64,000 nt of DNA, taken from Aquatica leii (Eukaryota > Arthropoda > Insecta > Coleoptera > Lampyridae). The stretch lies in NCBI GenBank assembly GCA_035610365.1, contig CM069432.1:21080354-21144353 (forward strand), given 5' to 3'. The notes beneath the pieces are model-generated. The model was not told where the DNA came from. It saw only the letters and a program-made list of their open reading frames with translations, and did not search any database. Both the position numbers and the translations under genes were made by a program. Below are positions 20,591-33,566 of the stretch, in pieces (position 1 is the stretch's first letter; each line of letters opens with the position of its first letter).

Positions 20591-22600
20591 AGTTAAGACT
20601 ACTTTATAACAAAAATTATTTATCCGTAATTGTTTTTGTTTTTGTTAACCCGGTACAATTTTTTACAACACCACAACAAAAGTAAATCCTAAAATTTTTA
20701 AATTTTGTTTGTAAAAATGTGGCCTATTATTGCTGCTGATAAAAAAAATAAATTAGATTAAAAAAAGCAAAAAAACTGTTTTTTTAATAAATTCCACAAA
20801 TTGGAGTATTTAAAATAAACAAACAATAAATAAAAAATTTTTTTGATTTTTTGTTTTGAATTTTAAATTATATTTTAATGCTATAATTTTAAAATGTTTA
20901 TTTTTGGTTTTATAACTGTAGAACGTATACTTTAATATTTTAGTTCATTTTTATAACACACACGCCCGTATTTTTTTATTAAAATTATTGTAGTTTATAA
21001 CCCTGCTAGTTCATATAACCGTAACGGTCAGTATTGTTTTTTAAAAGCACTTTTAATTTATAAAACGTAATACACTAATGCATTGTGAATGTCTTAAAAT
21101 CCTTGATGTTTTGGAAATTCCTTGCCTATATATGTTTACACTAAATTTAATACGTATATAAGTTAAAGAATATGCAAATTTTGTTTATATGTATTTACTT
21201 TTTTTAATTTATGTTATCCATATACTTTTAACTTAATAATTAAAAGACACATAAACAATATTGTATTAAAATAACAAAGCATTTTTAATAAAATATTAAC
21301 GTCTGTTGGTATTAGCCCGTGAGTTTAAATGTTACGTTGACAAGCATTATTTAAATAATGTGCTAGCAACTTAAATATTTTTAAGTGTGCCCCTCTTTAT
21401 GAAACTACAATTGTCCACGTGAACGCATCGTAATTTTAGCTACTTCCAAATGTAAATATAACGGAAATAAATTCATCTATGCTGCCCGCCTTGAAACAAT
21501 TATGAATATTTTAACAAATTATGTATTCACACAAATAAAAATAATCGTTACTGAATTTTAATTATTTTTGTTTTTAGGGTTTTTCCAAAAATATATACAA
21601 ATTTGAGTGACTTGCTTGCAACAAATTCCTGTTTTGCACCAACAACTTAATCTTCATCGGAATAAACCGTGTTCCTCTAAATTCTAAAACGTCAAAGTTG
21701 AAAGTTAAGAAACCAACATTTTGTGAGTTTAAGATAAAACAGCGTAACTAGCGCCCGAGACACAATACCTTTTTGGCGCCCCCTAAAAAGCATATAGTAA
21801 TATAAATCTAGAATATCGTGTTCTAAGAAGCAACACTCACTTTTTGCATAATTTTTCAGCGAGAAGAAAAAATTGTTTTATTTTAATTTCGTTAACGTTT
21901 TCAACGGGATTTCAATACATATTTTAACGAATTTAAAGAAATAATTTATTTAAATCTAATTATTTACACGTAGTTTATATAGAATTATTATAATCGTAAC
22001 TAATTTGTAATTCAATCAACACTAACAAAGTGTAACTGTGTTTAAGAAAAACAGCTTACCAGTAATTTATACACATATATGACTATAACTTCAGATTTAT
22101 AAACACTGTCCACAGATAAGTCTCACTTCTGTTTATTTAAACTGGTATTTATTTTCACTGGCACGTGGGTTAAATACTATTTATTTAGTCCAATTCTTCA
22201 CACTTTCGACTTGTGACTAGATTAAATTAAACTTCCTTTTAACATCTTTTATATTTTTACTTTATCTGCTTCGAGAACATTATTGTAATAACTTCAAATC
22301 ATCTTGAATGATTTTGAAGCTGCTATACATTTTATTAATATCTTTTTAAACAATAAAAAATGTTAATATATGCTTTTGATAAAGCTAATTTATAAATTAC
22401 TTTGTCAAAGTCAATGGTTTAAATTTTTCTGCACGTTAAAAAATGCAAAGTCATTTAAGCGATTTTGTCTTATCGTTAATCGTAGAAATTAATTTTAATT
22501 CTCTGAATGAGGTTTACAGATAGCAATTGATACTGAAATAAGAAGCATTTGAAGTTGAAATGCGACTCTGAGGTTTAGAACAATCTCACCATACCAGATT
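20591..22600. other. AT-rich stretch without recognised genes
   Basis: No motif-bearing frame. Short poly-T and poly-A tracts only. Confidence 0.45.
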
Positions 22601-22639
22601 ATAAAAGTGAGAAACTCTAAAAGAATTTTAGGTTTAATT

Positions 22640-23550
22640 TCTGACGAGCATATTTTGAGATATAGTTCGGTTACATTAAAATTTAGTAGTTTACAAAACC
22701 ATATTTTTGTCATATGGCCTCAAAGATGGGAAACATTACAAAATTTTTTTATTACATCAATAGACACTACAACAGCATCGACTTTACCATGAATATCAAA
22801 GAGAAAAAAACGTTATCTTTTGTAGACGTACTAATAATACACACTGACAAAAACGTATATACCACAAGAAAACACATACGGACTGATATCTAAACGCATC
22901 CTTGCAATACCATCTACAACAAAAAGTATCTCTCATTCGTACACTACTAAGAAAAGCAGAGAGAATTCGTGACAAAAATGACTACAACAAAACCGCAGAA
23001 ATAGAAGCAGAAATAAATTGAGACTGCAAGATACGCCTGCTAAACCTACGTTGCCAAAATATTTTAGAAAAGAAAGATATCACTACACGATACAACACTG
23101 TTTAGAAAATAGACCAACTCATACCACTTAAATAAGTCAACTCCATAAAGTACACACCAAGAGTATCTACAAACTAGAATTCATGTGCGGTAAGAATTAT
23201 ATCAGTTAAAAAAGAAGTATTCACTGCAGTGTTAAAAAACAATCACCAAGACGCCAAACGCAGAGACAAATCTGCAGTAGATGAACATCTAAACGATAAT
23301 GGAAATCAGCAAATTGACTACAAAAACGTGAAGATATTAGCAAGAAGCAGAAACTACTACCAGCAAATAATATACAAATCAGTAGAAACCATAAAAAAAA
23401 CAACAATTTCAATCGTGAAAATTGATATAGACTTAGCAATACATGGAGATGTATGTTACGTGAAGAACACACAAGAAGTCAACAGACAGCTATAAACGCG
23501 GCTCAATAGACCAGAACAGACACGAATCACAGATAATGAGGAATAGACGA
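22640..23550 (+). mobile_element. Penelope fragment: RT end and GIY-YIG-proximal region
   Basis: IFVIWPQ, FTMNIKEKKTLSFVDVL (about 22,780-22,840) and RKHIRTDI correspond to the RT thumb region of Penelope. A later frame (23,229-23,495) has DKSAVDEHLNDNGNQQIDYK and KILARSRNYYQQIIYKSVE, the segment following the GIY-YIG motif. The tail AGACCAGAACAGACACG near 23,505-23,525 is shared with the fragment at 8.6-9.0 kb. The frame is broken in many places. Confidence 0.8.
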
Positions 23551-25112
23551 CAATGGCATCAGTCTTTAGATAATTTTCCAACCAATTATCCGGGCATTTT
23601 TCGGCGTTTTCTAACACAGATGATTGTATCAATACCTCATTTTGCACAACTAGATCTAGCTTTTTCTATTCTTTTTTACAGATCTCGTCTTAAATTTTTG
23701 CTATTGATTAAAGATCATGAAACGCTTTTCTAAAATTCATTTTAAAATCTTGTAATCTGAGCTGCACACAATCAATTCCCCCTCAAGATTTTATAACATA
23801 AATGTAGTAAAGTTATGAAATTAGTATATTTTGCAATAAAAATGCAGCTTCATTTGGTGACACTTGTAGTGTAGTATTAGTTTTTTTGTTTCTGATTTTG
23901 AACTGATCTATTATCGTGTTTCTATGATAACATTTGTTCTAATGAATGCTGCACTTTCCGACTTAAACATTACAGGCGTGTTGCCTTTTTAAAATTGGTT
24001 AGTTATGTTAGTGGAAAAAAGTCTTAATCAAACAAAATTAAACTAAAACTACATTTAGTTTTCTCTTTAACTAAAATAAATTCTTGGTCTTTTCTTGGAG
24101 TCACTGAGATCTTCTTGATAGCCATAGCAAACTTCTCTTCACTGGTTTCTTAATGATATTTATTGATCTTCTTCTACGGATTCAAACTATTGAAATTATT
24201 TAAGTCAAGCTATCCCTGATAAGCTTGACTAGTATTATGCTTCTTTAGTATACGTCTATAGTCTTTTTTCTACACACTACACATTCGAAGGTATTGTGTT
24301 CTGAGTACATTTTGGTGTTTCGATATGTTTCATTCTGTACTTATAGCTCGGAAACGGGTCGTGTGCCGTAAGAAGTTGTATTAATTCCTCTTTATTTATT
24401 CTCATTTGTTCTTCTATGTTTAGAAATATCTCATATACTCTTTGTCCTGTCTTCTGACTCTACATACCTGACTACATTTAGTCTGCGTGCCGTTACTATT
24501 ACTACGGTAAAAAAACAACGGTGACCTACACTAAACAGTAGCTCAGAGCCCCGGAGAGTAAATCGTGAGTGTATAACTGATAAGATTCGGTTTGAACTTT
24601 GATGTAGCGATTATAATGTAGTTAGACGAGCGCCAAAAAGGAGAAATATACACTACAAATGTCCGTTTGCATCTAACAAATACTGTAATAAAACAAATCA
24701 AGCAGCATAAGTATAACAACAAATATATTTATTACAATGACACCATAAAACAGAATGAAATTAACAATTAGTATTACGAGGTATATGATAACAAATTGTT
24801 TGTAAGAAAAAGGCAAATCATTCTAGCATCAGGAAGGATACTATAACTAATCGTTCGTAAAAAAAACAATAATTTTAGTATTAGCAGATCCCTAACTTAG
24901 TCAACATTTAATACGCGTAAGTGTATGAATCAATTACTAACGTATGATTCTAATGATATTTCACGCTTTTAAATAACTTTCACTAATAACATTGGAAGTG
25001 TGCCACTATGTCCTTGAGATTAATTGTTTATATTATAAATATCTCACCAACTTGATGCCAAATTAGCCCTTGAAACTTGTGTTTTAGTTTAATGCTTGCA
25101 CCAGTTTTAATT
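23551..25112. other. Unassigned AT-rich stretch
   Basis: Nothing recognised up to the Penelope target duplication at 25,113. Confidence 0.45.
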
Positions 25113-25123
25113 TATAATTTATC

Positions 25124-25444
25124 GTACTAACATTAGAATGTCTTCCGGGTTTGGACCGTGTCATAGTTGCAACCGAAGCTGCCAACGTTTCGCCCACTTT
25201 CGTAAGGGGCTTCATCAGGGCGTGAGATAAATCGCAAAACTCAAACAAGCAATCGAAATCTAACTAAGAACTTCTCAAAAGTTAGGTTATCTACTTGTAA
25301 AACAAACCATAACCTAAACTATGAAAAGGTAAGAAAGAAAACGATAACCTGATAAAGCAAACGAAATCTAACAAAGAACCACTACCGAGTTAGGTAATCA
25401 ACTTGTGAATCAAGCCAGATTCTAAACTCCGTAGAAGTGACTTA
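25124..25444 (+). repeat. Left arm (pLTR) of Penelope element
   Basis: 321 bp, inverted relative to 26,968-27,288, with no length difference and about six to ten substitutions by eye. It overlaps the first four bases of the open RT frame. Confidence 0.92.
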
Positions 25445-26970
25445 CCCCATCAGATTCTAAACCACCTCGTCTATACGGACTTCCCAAAATTCACAAACAA
25501 GGTATTCCTTTTCGACCTATCGTTAGTACTATCCAATCTCCTACTTACAAGCTAGCCAAGTTCTTGTCCAACATTCTTTGCGAGTTTACAGGTAAAACCT
25601 CTTCTCACATCCTCAACTCTCAGCATTTTATTCAACGTCTAGAAACTATAAAACTTGAACCCCAAGATCTTCTCGTGAGCTTTGATGTTACTTCACTTTT
25701 TACTAAAGTTTCTATTAAGGATTCGCTTATTATCATCAAACAGATTCTGTCTCAACATGGCAAGGACTTGAGTTTGGTTCCTCTTATTGAAAAGTGTCTA
25801 TCCTCTACTTACTTCCAATTTGATAATAAGTTTTATGAACAAGTTTCTGGTGCTGCTATGGGTTCTCCTCTATCACCTGTTGTAGCTAACATTTTTATGA
25901 AATCCTTTGAAACGGTTGCTTTGGAATCATCAATATTAAAACCTAAAGTGTGGTTTAGATATGTTGACGACACGTTTATTGTTTGGTCTCATGGTCATCT
26001 TGAATTGTCTAAGTTTCTTGATCATCTTAACAATCAACACTTAGATATCAAATTTACTATGGAAATCGAAAGTAATGGTTCTCTTCCAATTCTTGACGTT
26101 CTTGTGACTCGTAAGCCCGACGGACTTCTAGGCCATTCTGTTTATCGCAAACCCACCCATACGGACAGATATCTTCATGCTTCGTCTCATCATCATCCTG
26201 CACAGAAACGTTCTGTTATTGAATCTTTGGTCCATCGTGCATTTTCTATTTGTCAACCTGAGAATCTAGACTCAGAACTCCGTCATCTTACTAGAACCTT
26301 AGTGAACAATGGTTATGTAAAGCGAAATATTCATAGAGTTATTAATCGTTGTTTACATCCACGTACTCGATTACCTAAAGACATTTCTACTCCCGAATCC
26401 AACCCGAAATTGGCCTTTTTACCCTACATTCACAAGGTTACAGATCAAATAGGGCAACTCCTTTGTAAGAATGGTATTAAACCCATATTCAACTCGACAG
26501 GCAAAATCTCTCAGATTCTTCCTTCTCCCAAAGACAAATTTCCTACACTTTCATCTCAAGGTGTATACCAAATTCCCTGTTCTTGTGGTTTAGTCTACAT
26601 TGGTGAAACCGGTCGTTCCGTCATTACTCGCATTTCAGAACATGATCGTTGTATAAGGAAACGGTATACTTCCAAGTCTGCGGTCGCTGAACATCATTTT
26701 ACTACAGGTCACAAGATAGATTTTGATAATGTTTCGTTGATTGCCAAATCTCCATTCTTTTTCAACAGGAAATTCCGAGAAAGCATAGAAATCATCAAAC
26801 ACCCCAATAACTTCAATCGCGATCATGGTTTCGAACTATCACCTCTTTGGTTCCCGGTTATTAGTCATTTATCAAAAACACGCCCCCTAGCAATCGTAAC
26901 CCAATTAGGGCCGAGCTTAATCATCCGTGACGACCCTTTTCCTTTAAATACGGAGACCATTTCTTCTTAA
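25441..26970 (+). CDS. Penelope RT + GIY-YIG endonuclease (5'-truncated, otherwise open)
   Basis: 509 residues are open with no stop. The frame opens right after a stop in the left arm and has no early ATG, so the true N-terminus (roughly the first 150-250 residues of the family) is missing. RT motifs: RLYGLPKIHK and IPFRPIVSTI at the start, LLVSFDVTSLFTKV (first catalytic Asp), GSPLSPVVANIF, and FRYVDDTFIVW with an intact YVDD. The endonuclease half has GVYQIPCSCG, YIGETGRS, the catalytic Arg in RISEH, and Glu in SAVAEH, matching the GIY-YIG fold. Together these would prime and copy element RNA at a cleaved target. Probably not mobile because of the 5' truncation, but the catalytic parts look intact. 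Confidence 0.85.
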   Translation, partial: LTPSDSKPPRLYGLPKIHKQGIPFRPIVSTIQSPTYKLAKFLSNILCEFTGKTSSHILNSQHFIQRLETIKLEPQDLLVSFDVTSLFTKVSIKDSLIIIKQILSQHGKDLSLVPLIEKCLSSTYFQFDNKFYEQVSGAAMGSPLSPVVANIFMKSFETVALESSILKPKVWFRYVDDTFIVWSHGHLELSKFLDHLNNQHLDIKFTMEIESNGSLPILDVLVTRKPDGLLGHSVYRKPTHTDRYLHASSHHHPAQKRSVIESLVHRAFSICQPENLDSELRHLTRTLVNNGYVKRNIHRVINRCLHPRTRLPKDISTPESNPKLAFLPYIHKVTDQIGQLLCKNGIKPIFNSTGKISQILPSPKDKFPTLSSQGVYQIPCSCGLVYIGETGRSVITRISEHDRCIRKRYTSKSAVAEHHFTTGHKIDFDNVSLIAKSPFFFNRKFRESIEIIKHPNNFNRDHGFELSPLWFPVISHLSKTRPLAIVTQLGPSLIIRDDPFPLNTETISS

Positions 26971-27288
26971 GTCACTTCTACGGAGTTTAGAATCTGGCTT
27001 GGTTCACAAGTTGATTACCTAACTCGGTAGTGGTTCTTTGTTAGATTTCGTTTGCTTTATTAGGTTATCGTTTTCTTTCTTACCTTTTCATAGTTTAGGT
27101 TATGGCTTGTTTTACAAGTGGATAACCTAACTTTTGAGAAGTTCTTAGTTAGATTTCGATAGCTTGTTTGAGTTTTGCGATTTATCTCACGCCCTGATGA
27201 GGCCCCTTACGAAAGTGGGCGAAACGTTGGCAGCTTCGGTTGCAACTATGACACGGTCCAAACCCGGAAGACATTCTAATGTTAGTAC
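26968..27288 (-). repeat. Right arm (pLTR) of Penelope element
   Basis: 321 bp, inverse of the left arm. The TAA stop of the RT frame (26,968-26,970) lies inside it. Confidence 0.92.
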
Positions 27289-27332
27289 AGATTCCGGCCG
27301 TGGAAGCCTTCGCTATTACATATAATTTATCG

Positions 27333-30300
27333 ACTCAAAAAAAAAAAAAGCTACTAGGAATGTATTTAACCAATTTCAAAGAGACATACACGTGGAGACA
27401 GCTCAACTCACTGTGATAATACGATTTTTTTGTAAAATAGAACTGAATTCTTACCCTACCAAAACTTTCACAGGTGGCACGTACAAATCAAAGTTGATTT
27501 ACCTATTAACAAGGATGGTCTACGATATTTAAAATGTAGATTTTGCTAGGCATAGAAAATCAGTAATTTTCCATTTATAAAATAACATTTACCCCGCGGG
27601 ACAAAATTCATACAGCACAAAAACTATACCAAATTGTTTTCAACATAATAAATTACCGCCAGTAACATCAAAACCTAGAAAATAAACGTTTCCCAGTTCA
27701 CTAAGTATTACTAATCTTTAAAAGTTGCATGATAATTTCAAGAACCAAAGAGACTTCAACTAACAAAAAAGTATGTATTAAAAAAAAGGTACTTGTTGCA
27801 AAAGTGACAGTAAGTAGTCAAAACGCTAGCAAAGCAATAAAATTAACGCAGTCTTATAAATATTACCAAACGATAATCCAAAGCAAACTAAGAGAACAGA
27901 AGAGGTATAGAAAAAAGTACACCACAGTTAACGCCTTCAAATCCCATAAAACCCCAGAACACAGATATAAACGCCACTCTGAATACTAATTCCGGAAAAC
28001 CCACCAGAAAAAAGATGAAAGTACTATCGAAAAACAGGAAAGGAACAACACATAAACCGACAATGCTAGAAAGTGACCCCAGAAATCCTATCACAGTTTC
28101 CTCGATGAAGTGTCGAAAGATTGTGTGACATAAAAATCTTAAACAAACCTCAAGCCTTTGCGGTGAAACAATGTGTCGTTGGGCCCTTCAACGGTAATCC
28201 ACACAAGCGCACGTCACCGTAACTAGTACTCGCTTGACCACAATAGTCTTCCTCCAACCCAAGAAAAAATGTGATTTAAGACTAGAGGAAAAAAGACCCA
28301 GAAAATTTCCTTCGTAAAAGTATATAAAAAAAAGAAAAGAAACGTCCCAAAATTTGGTCCAAAACTTAAAATGTAGATCTCACTGAGTATAGCGTTAGTT
28401 CGCGTGTTGTTTTCTTTAACGTCAGAAAAGGAAGTCAAAGCCAGTTATTTCCTACTTGCAAAATGACACTTACGCGCCGGGACAAAATTTATACAGCATT
28501 AAAATTATACCAAAATGTTTTTAACAAAACACACCTGCTGCGTATACCGTGATCAATGTTAGTATCGTTTGCATACATAATCTTATGTGTTTTATATTTA
28601 TTCTATACGTTTGTGCTAGACTGGCAATGCTGTGGAAAGTTATTTGTGTTTTAGTAAACTTAGTTTTTCATCTATGCTGAGTAGTCTAAGTAAAGTCTAC
28701 TTTTTTAAATGTTTTTTTATATTTTAAATAAGGGGTTTTTCTGTCGCGGTCTTTCACATTGTATTGTTTTTTTTTTAATTTCTCATGATCTATTAGTTTT
28801 AGCTTCATCATCATTTGTTAATGCACTATTTGTAGTAGTCTTCTTCTACTTCACCAACAATAACGCTAACTGCTGGTGCTCTAGCGTGTTGTAGATTTAC
28901 GTTTAACAGTTTCCTTTAAGCATTTTTAATAATTCCCATTGTAACTTAAAAACATAGTGTTATATGTTTAATTATGTAACACACTAATTGCAAAAGTTTA
29001 GAAACAAAAGAAAATTAGTTCTTCGATTCAATCTGTTTTGACTAGCTTAGAATCGGAGATGGCCGTAGGTTGAAATGATATTACCCAAAGTAGATTAGTG
29101 AATCGGTGACCTGCGCCACCTTTTAAAAGTAGCAAAAATAAGGTCTGGAACAAGAGAATGAGCCTCCAACACAACCGAACATTAAGAATAGAACAACAGT
29201 ATGTTATGACACAACTAACTCTACAATTTTTTGACTAGTGGTGCATTACTGCAAGAAGGAGGGATAACGTACCATAACAAATTCCAAATTTATATACTAT
29301 TTATAGGTACATATCTAGATGCAAATACATAAATCGTTCGTATTTAGTCGACACACAAATGGTAACAAGGTTAAAACAAGTAAACTGATTGGAATTACAA
29401 TTATCATCAAATAATAATTATGTAATTTTACTGTAGATTAAAAAGCAAAAAAATGGTCTTATAGTGAAGTACAAGACAACGTCATCCACGCAAGCGGCGC
29501 ATGAAACTAGGTTATCGAAATTTTGTTATTATGCGCGGCTCTAAATGATTAGTAAAACAATTGACAATTAAATGATTTATTTACGGTATAGTAAGACAGT
29601 TCAAAACCCTGAATCACTAGTAAACTTTGTCCCCACACTGACTATTGTACTTGTTGTTACAGATAGAAAAAAAGATACCATACTTAAAGTAGACATCCAG
29701 TCTTCGTTCACGACAAAAATACTCAAATTCTTAGCATCAGTCTTCTTGTCTTCTTATTAGAAAAAGAAATAAATACAATTGTCGTTATAATCAGTGTTTT
29801 GTCATTTATTCTGTTTTAGTGTTATATAGATTTAAATGGTGTCTATCATATTAGTTTCGAATCATTTTGGCGCTTTTTTAATTTGTTTTATAATTTAGCA
29901 CTACGAAGCTTACGACCGAAATGTCTGAAATCAACTGAGTTAGTCGCTAGCAACTTTTGATGCGAGAAAACTCTCGTAACAATTTGCTAGTAATAAATCA
30001 AATTGACCTACAAACTTAAGTAAAGATTATATATTGACCTTTGCACTAAGTTGAAGCGCTATAGACTTTCAAAGATAAAGATTCTGTATAATCAGATACA
30101 AACTAATATTTGTCGCTATATATTTTACCACCGGTTCTCAACTGTTTGTGATTTACATTTTATTAATTAATCTTCTTTCTGTATTTTTCTAAGTTGTAAA
30201 CAATTTTTGATGATTTGGACCTCTTACACGGTTAATCAATTTATCTTTTTTCTAAATTTATTGATACTAGATGTTGTTACAAAAGATAACCGTGCAGCGG

Positions 30301-30798
30301 AATTTAATGTAAAAAACAGTAAGTAACAAAAGCAGTACGCTCCATTATTTTTTGGTAAATATATCAACTCGGATCGGTTAATCTCTGTTCTTTTTTCGTC
30401 GAAAAAACCAAGATTTTCTCATTAGATGATTAAGTATGGAACTTCTGGTGTACTTGGACTCCTATATTCAATTCTCTTTCTTTTCTTCTGATTCATATTA
30501 TATGATTCTATTGTTATTCTAGATTTTTGAGCTTCTTTTTCTTGGTCTAGTTTTTTTCGATTCTGAGAACGTTTTTCTACAGCCTAAGCAATAAAATTTT
30601 TACTAAATAATTTTCAAAACAATTTTACACACTTTTTACTATTAGTAGATACAATTCTTTGATTAAAAAAAAATTGTTTTACATTGCAATTAGATTTCTT
30701 GAATCTAATAATTTTTTTTAAATTCTAGAAACTAAAAAAAGTGATTATTACAAATTGATATTACAAATTACAAATATTGATTTTGCAAAGAAATATTA
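27333..30798. other. Long AT-rich stretch, diverged direct repeat, no supported gene
   Basis: A block around 27,587-27,660 recurs at about 28,460-28,535 (shared core GGGACAAAATTYATACAGCA, about three-quarters identical by eye). The frame between (27,729-27,989) is Lys/Ser/Thr-rich and has no recognisable motif. Nothing else seen to 30,798. Confidence 0.45.
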
Positions 30799-30804
30799 TT
30801 TATT
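30799..30804 (-). terminator. Polyadenylation signal of the second peptide gene
   Basis: AATAAA on the minus strand begins 3 bases after the stop codon. The 3' UTR would be very short unless another signal further on is used. Confidence 0.4.
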
Positions 30805-30806
30805 GT

Positions 30807-31086
30807 TTAACCACGCGACCAACCGTATCCACCTCTACCACCCCATCGGTTTCCTCCTCCGGATCTGCCATATCCTCCATGCATATGGTGTCCTCTTCCT
30901 CCGTAACCATGTTGATGATGTGCGGTTTCAGCAGCCACTAATATCTCGTCATGGTTCCCCACATCAACAGTTTCTTCGGCTGGATATGCAGTCGCAATCG
31001 CAAATAGAACAAACGACAATAAAATAATTTCCTAAAAAAATCTGTTAATTGTTTATTTGAAAGAAGTTCAAGCCTACTTTTAACAT
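30807..31086 (-). CDS. Secreted Gly/His-rich peptide (two exons), paralogue of the gene at 7.75 kb
   Basis: Exon 1 is 31,086-31,078 and encodes Met-Leu-Lys. The intron is 31,077-31,032 (46 bp, GTAGGC...TTTTAG). Exon 2 is 31,031-30,807. The 77-residue product starts MLKEIILLSFVLFAIATAYP, a signal peptide closely like that of the first gene, then acidic PAEETVDVGNHDEILVAAET, then HHQHGYGGRGHHMHGGYGRS and an Arg/Gly/Trp end. Shared plan with the first gene: three-codon first exon, phase-0 short intron, leader, acidic pro-like segment, Gly/His-rich tail. This one is basic at its end and lacks the long His run. Secreted antimicrobial or cuticular function is possible but unproven. Confidence 0.8.
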
Positions 31087-31129
31087 ATTGGCAAGTGTAA
31101 AATTTACTACAGTTAATACTAACAATTAT

Positions 31130-31141
31130 GTATATATATAC
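31130..31141 (-). promoter_or_regulatory. TATA-like element of the second peptide gene
   Basis: A TATATATATA tract lies about 45-55 bases ahead of the start codon on the minus strand. A start of transcription about 25-30 bases on would leave a 5' UTR of 20-30 bases. In AT-rich DNA this could be chance. Confidence 0.4.
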
Positions 31142-31149
31142 GCTTTTGG

Positions 31150-33560
31150 TTTTACGTAAAATCTATTTGTTTATGGACCAGTGAGTTTATACATATTCAT
31201 CGACAAAACCAAAAAAAAAATTGTTAGTCATATACGTTTATACGTATAGAGTTTACACTAATTTTCAGATTTACGTTAATTACGCTAGTTATAAATAAAG
31301 TGCATATTTGTAAAATGTTTTGACATTTTCATACTAATCTTTAAATAATTTTGTCCATCAAACTGTCATATTTACAAACTGCTTGTCTAATTACTACCTA
31401 ATTTTTTATGTGCATATATACATAGTAATTTTGAAAACAATTGTCTATTCAAAATGATTTAATACATAATGTGTTTAAAGTCTATTTTACTTTGGAAAAC
31501 AATAAGTTGTTGAGTCATACGGTATTTCTACTTTATCATCACTTTTTAAATTATTTATATTTTATGTTGCCTAAATTAAAGCACCTAAGTGTGCTAAGCA
31601 CAGACTTTTATTAAAATTGTTCTTGAACTATTTGTTTTATAACTTAATGTATATATATAAATTGCTTTATTTTGTTGGTTTTTATTTATAAACTAGATTT
31701 ATATTTAATTAATAAAAGAAAATATTAAAATCTATAGTATGACTGAAAAAATAGTAAAAAAAAATATTGTTTAACGTTTATTATGTGTTCGATACATTTC
31801 CATATCTGCCGCACATCTACCATCGATAATTCTAGTAATACACGCTCTTTTTAAAGTTTATCAAAACGGTATTTAGTTTATATAATTGGATTATTTATAT
31901 CTTGAGTAATTAAATGCTTGCAAAGTATTTTAAAATACGGTCGCATATTATTAGTGCAAAATACTTAGTACACAATAATTATTATATTGCTGTTTTTTAA
32001 AATTTTATTTATTATTCCATCATAAAGGTAAACGTAACTAATCACTAAACGCGTACATAATAACTGTTCTCAACCACCAACACAAGTGCACAAATAATTG
32101 CCTATATCACAAGTTTTTCAGTAACCTATACCGCCCATCAGAATTAACAGTGCAACCGTGATTTTCAATAACCACTAAGAAAAACTAACTGAAACAAAAT
32201 TTTAAATTAACAACGTGTTACGTGCGAAATTTTCACAACGGAGTATCCTGTATATCGACTTATAAATTAGTTTCTGGTTTTGACGCCCTCTGCCGACCTT
32301 GTTCGTTACTGAAATGCCATTTTGAAGCTGTCAACTACGTGAGCCGGTCGGTGTCAAAAATTTTGACCTGATTCCTAAGATTTTAAGGCCATCCATTGTG
32401 ATGAATTACGAATTTATTGCAATTTGTTCGTCACAGGCCGGTTTCGCCACGTCTCAATCACATGTTCGATTCAAAAAAGAACAATGATGCATAATTACAA
32501 TTATTAAATACCTTTACCGAACGTGTAAAATTTTGGAAGGGCATATTACCCATACGAAAACGAAGTCTCGACAAGCATTACGTTGGAGATGTTAATTCTT
32601 GTACACCAGTACCGATTGCGTTACCACCCACCTGTTCGTAATTACAACCAACAGCATTTGATACAACGGGTTCTTATATCGCATTTAATTTATTATTATT
32701 AATGATTTTGTAGTTTCCTATCTTCGTGAGTTATTGTGTGACACGATTTCCTATTCAATATCTATTCTAGGCTGCTACCGGGGGAAAACGTTTTCTTCGC
32801 GCAAGTAAGCACTGGATTTTGGGTAAGTCTGTTTGATTATGTTTTTCGCTGTCATAAAAGTCACTCATGGAACTTTGATTAATGTTAATGTCTGTAATTA
32901 CGTTTACTGTTTGCATACCAATAAGGTAATTTCAAGTATCATTTAGAGTGTATCGCATGCTGTAGATAGACAATATTTATTACGAAATTTGCTTCGCTAT
33001 CTCGATGTAATTTAACCTATGCATTGTGTGTTGCCGATATGTCTGGCATTTATGAATCGAGAAATTAAACATACTCTTGTTAATCTTTTACGTTGCTAAG
33101 TTTAGGTTTCTACACCTGTTAATCATACTTGTTACTCTTTTTAGCATTTATGAATAGAGAAATTAAACATACTTCTGTTAATCTGCTACGTTGCTAAATT
33201 AAAGTTTTTATACCTGTTAATTATACTTGTTAATCTTTCTAGCATTTATGAATTCAGAAATTAAATATATTCCTGTTAATCTTCTACGTTACTACATTAA
33301 AGTTGTTATACTTGTTAATCTTTCTTTTATGGTAACACACCTTTCTCTTTTAATTGTGGCTACCCGAACAACAGAGTAGCAAGGATTACAAACCTAAAAA
33401 TTAGTTACAAGTTTGGACCGTCTGTCGTGATCGAGGCAGAAGTGTTAATTATGATTGATCTGGCGCCCTTAACTATAATTTCCTTGAACCTCCCCTATCT
33501 CCGACTGTGTGAGTTGGCCGTGCAAGGTTCGTAAGACCTAAAGCTTGTAACAAACGAAAT
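31150..33560. other. AT-rich stretch between peptide gene and pogo-like element
   Basis: Apart from the tandem repeat at 33,046-33,330 nothing was recognised. Confidence 0.45.
33046..33330 (+). repeat. Three tandem copies of a 98-bp unit
   Basis: Units start with GCATTTATGAAT at 33,046, 33,144 and 33,242, an exact 98-bp period. Each contains GAAATTAAA, then TGTTAATCT, then CTACGTTGCTA-like and CCTGTTAATYATACTTG words. The copies are diverged, the third most. Function unknown. Confidence 0.9.
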
Positions 33561-33566
33561 ATAATA

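Larger units (their letters stand above)
25125..27320 (+). mobile_element. Penelope-like element with inverted arms and 12-bp target duplication
   Basis: Target duplication TATAATTTATCG lies at 25,113-25,124 and 27,321-27,332. Between them are a left arm (to 25,444), an open RT/GIY-YIG frame, an inverted right arm (26,968-27,288) and a 32-bp tail. Arms in inverted orientation and truncation of the 5' coding part are known features of Penelope insertions. The frame is intact from 25,441 to its TAA at 26,970, and the arms differ at only a handful of positions, so this is among the younger insertions here. Confidence 0.92.
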